Source: Nematostella vectensis
Taxonomy: Eukaryota; Cnidaria; Anthozoa; Actiniaria; Edwardsiidae
Direction: 5' to 3'
Assembly (NCBI RefSeq): GCF_932526225.1
Contig: NC_064045.1
Location: 11,002,022 to 11,066,021, forward strand
DNA length: 64,000 nt
Under the pieces are notes generated by a model, which saw only the letters and a program-made list of their open reading frames with translations, ran no database searches and was not told the DNA's origin. This document shows, piece by piece, positions 63,494 through 64,000 of this stretch. The position numbers and the translations under genes are program-made. Position 1 is the stretch's first letter. Each line of letters begins with the position of its first letter.

Positions 63494-64000
63494 ATCATCA
63501 TCATCATTGGCAGTCCGTCGAGGCGACGATGACTGTTCTATTGTGTTGGTCCTTTGATCTTAACTCTCCATGCTGGACGATCCCGAGCAGTGGTTTGCCA
63601 AGAGTTTGAGCTTATATCCCTCCACTTCAGGTTCCTCTTTACCACATCTTTGAACCTGAGTCTAGGCCGACCCTGATTCCTGGTCCCTGTCGTGAGCTGA
63701 GAGTAGAGCAGCTGCCTAGGCAATCTGTCAGTGTCCATGCGGTGAACATGCCCAGTCCATCTGAGATTTTTCTCAATGAGTGTGTCAGCCATTGACCGTA
63801 ATCCGGTCCTCTTGTATATCTCTTTGTTTGTGACTTTATCCATCCAAGTAATTTTCATTATTTCTCTCAGGTGTCGCATCATATATGCATGTAAATTTTT
63901 CACCTGGCTGCGATATACAGTCCATGTTTCTGCACCGTATACTAGGGCAGATAAGACAACTGCTCGATAGACCTTGCCTTTAACCTTGAGCGATACGTGA
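63494..64000 (-). mobile_element. Non-LTR retrotransposon (LINE) 3' fragment
   Basis: The minus-strand frame entering from beyond 64000 reads VYRAVVLSALVYGAETWTVY, MMRHLREIMKITWMDKVTN, EKNLRWTGHVHRMDTDR, GRPRLRFKDVV and DRPAWRVK. This is the conserved region after the reverse transcriptase core in RTE/CR1/L2-like LINEs. The frame stops at about 63538 and is followed by a 3' tail ending in (TGA)n, seen as ATC repeats at 63494-63508. Only the 3' end is inside the window. Confidence 0.85.

Overview
This window is eukaryotic nuclear DNA. Genes are split by many introns with consensus GT/AG borders, and AATAAA signals follow two of the genes. The exons encode animal protein families: LUC7-like, MFSD12, SPSB3, a LIM/bMERB protein related to MICAL, DESI1 and TRPC. 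Exon phases join cleanly when spliced on paper. Together with a zinc-finger tyrosine-recombinase mobile element, a hammerhead-ribozyme inverted repeat and dense MITE-like elements, this suggests a non-bilaterian or invertebrate metazoan. An anthozoan cnidarian (sea anemone or coral) is my best guess, but this is inference and no species is claimed.

Layout: (1) 290-4490 (+) holds the 3' part of a LUC7-like U1 snRNP splicing factor, whose 5' end lies outside the window. (2) 5.1-7.2 kb is intergenic and carries MITE-like repeats. (3) 7.2/8.24-20.16 kb (-) is an MFSD12-type 12-TM transporter. Its introns hold a 22-bp minisatellite, a 35-bp minisatellite, a 75-bp-arm inverted repeat with a canonical hammerhead ribozyme on the gene's sense strand, a 5.4-kb tyrosine-recombinase element on the opposite strand, and an 80-85-bp C-rich minisatellite. 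(4) 20.2-23.2 kb is intergenic with a 77-bp tandem repeat. (5) 23.18-34.20 kb (-) is an SPSB3-like SPRY/SOCS-box gene, and its second intron is largely a 52-bp satellite plus degenerate GACA-rich repeat. (6) 34.2-37.6 kb (+) carries a second SPSB3-like SPRY exon, placed head-to-head with the first gene. Upstream of it is a 1.44-kb terminal-inverted-repeat element holding a RecQ-like helicase scrap. (7) 38.9-45.0 kb (-) is a LIM plus bMERB protein of the MICAL family in nine exons, with several MITEs in its introns. (8) 46.73-52.73 kb (+) is a DESI1-type PPPDE isopeptidase fused to a C-terminal PUL domain in twelve exons. (9) 54.3-60.13 kb (-) is a TRPC-like cation channel with N-terminal ankyrin repeats. 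(10) 60.2-64 kb is intergenic and ends in a non-LTR retrotransposon fragment that runs off the window.

The genes are housekeeping or signalling genes and do not form one pathway. The accessory material is most unusual: the hammerhead ribozyme in an MFSD12 intron, the recombinase element with a clustered 15-bp motif at both ends, the DESI-PUL fusion, and the paired SPSB3 paralogues. All coordinates, splice joins and repeat units were worked out by eye, without alignment software, so exon ends may be off by a base or two where junctions are ambiguous.
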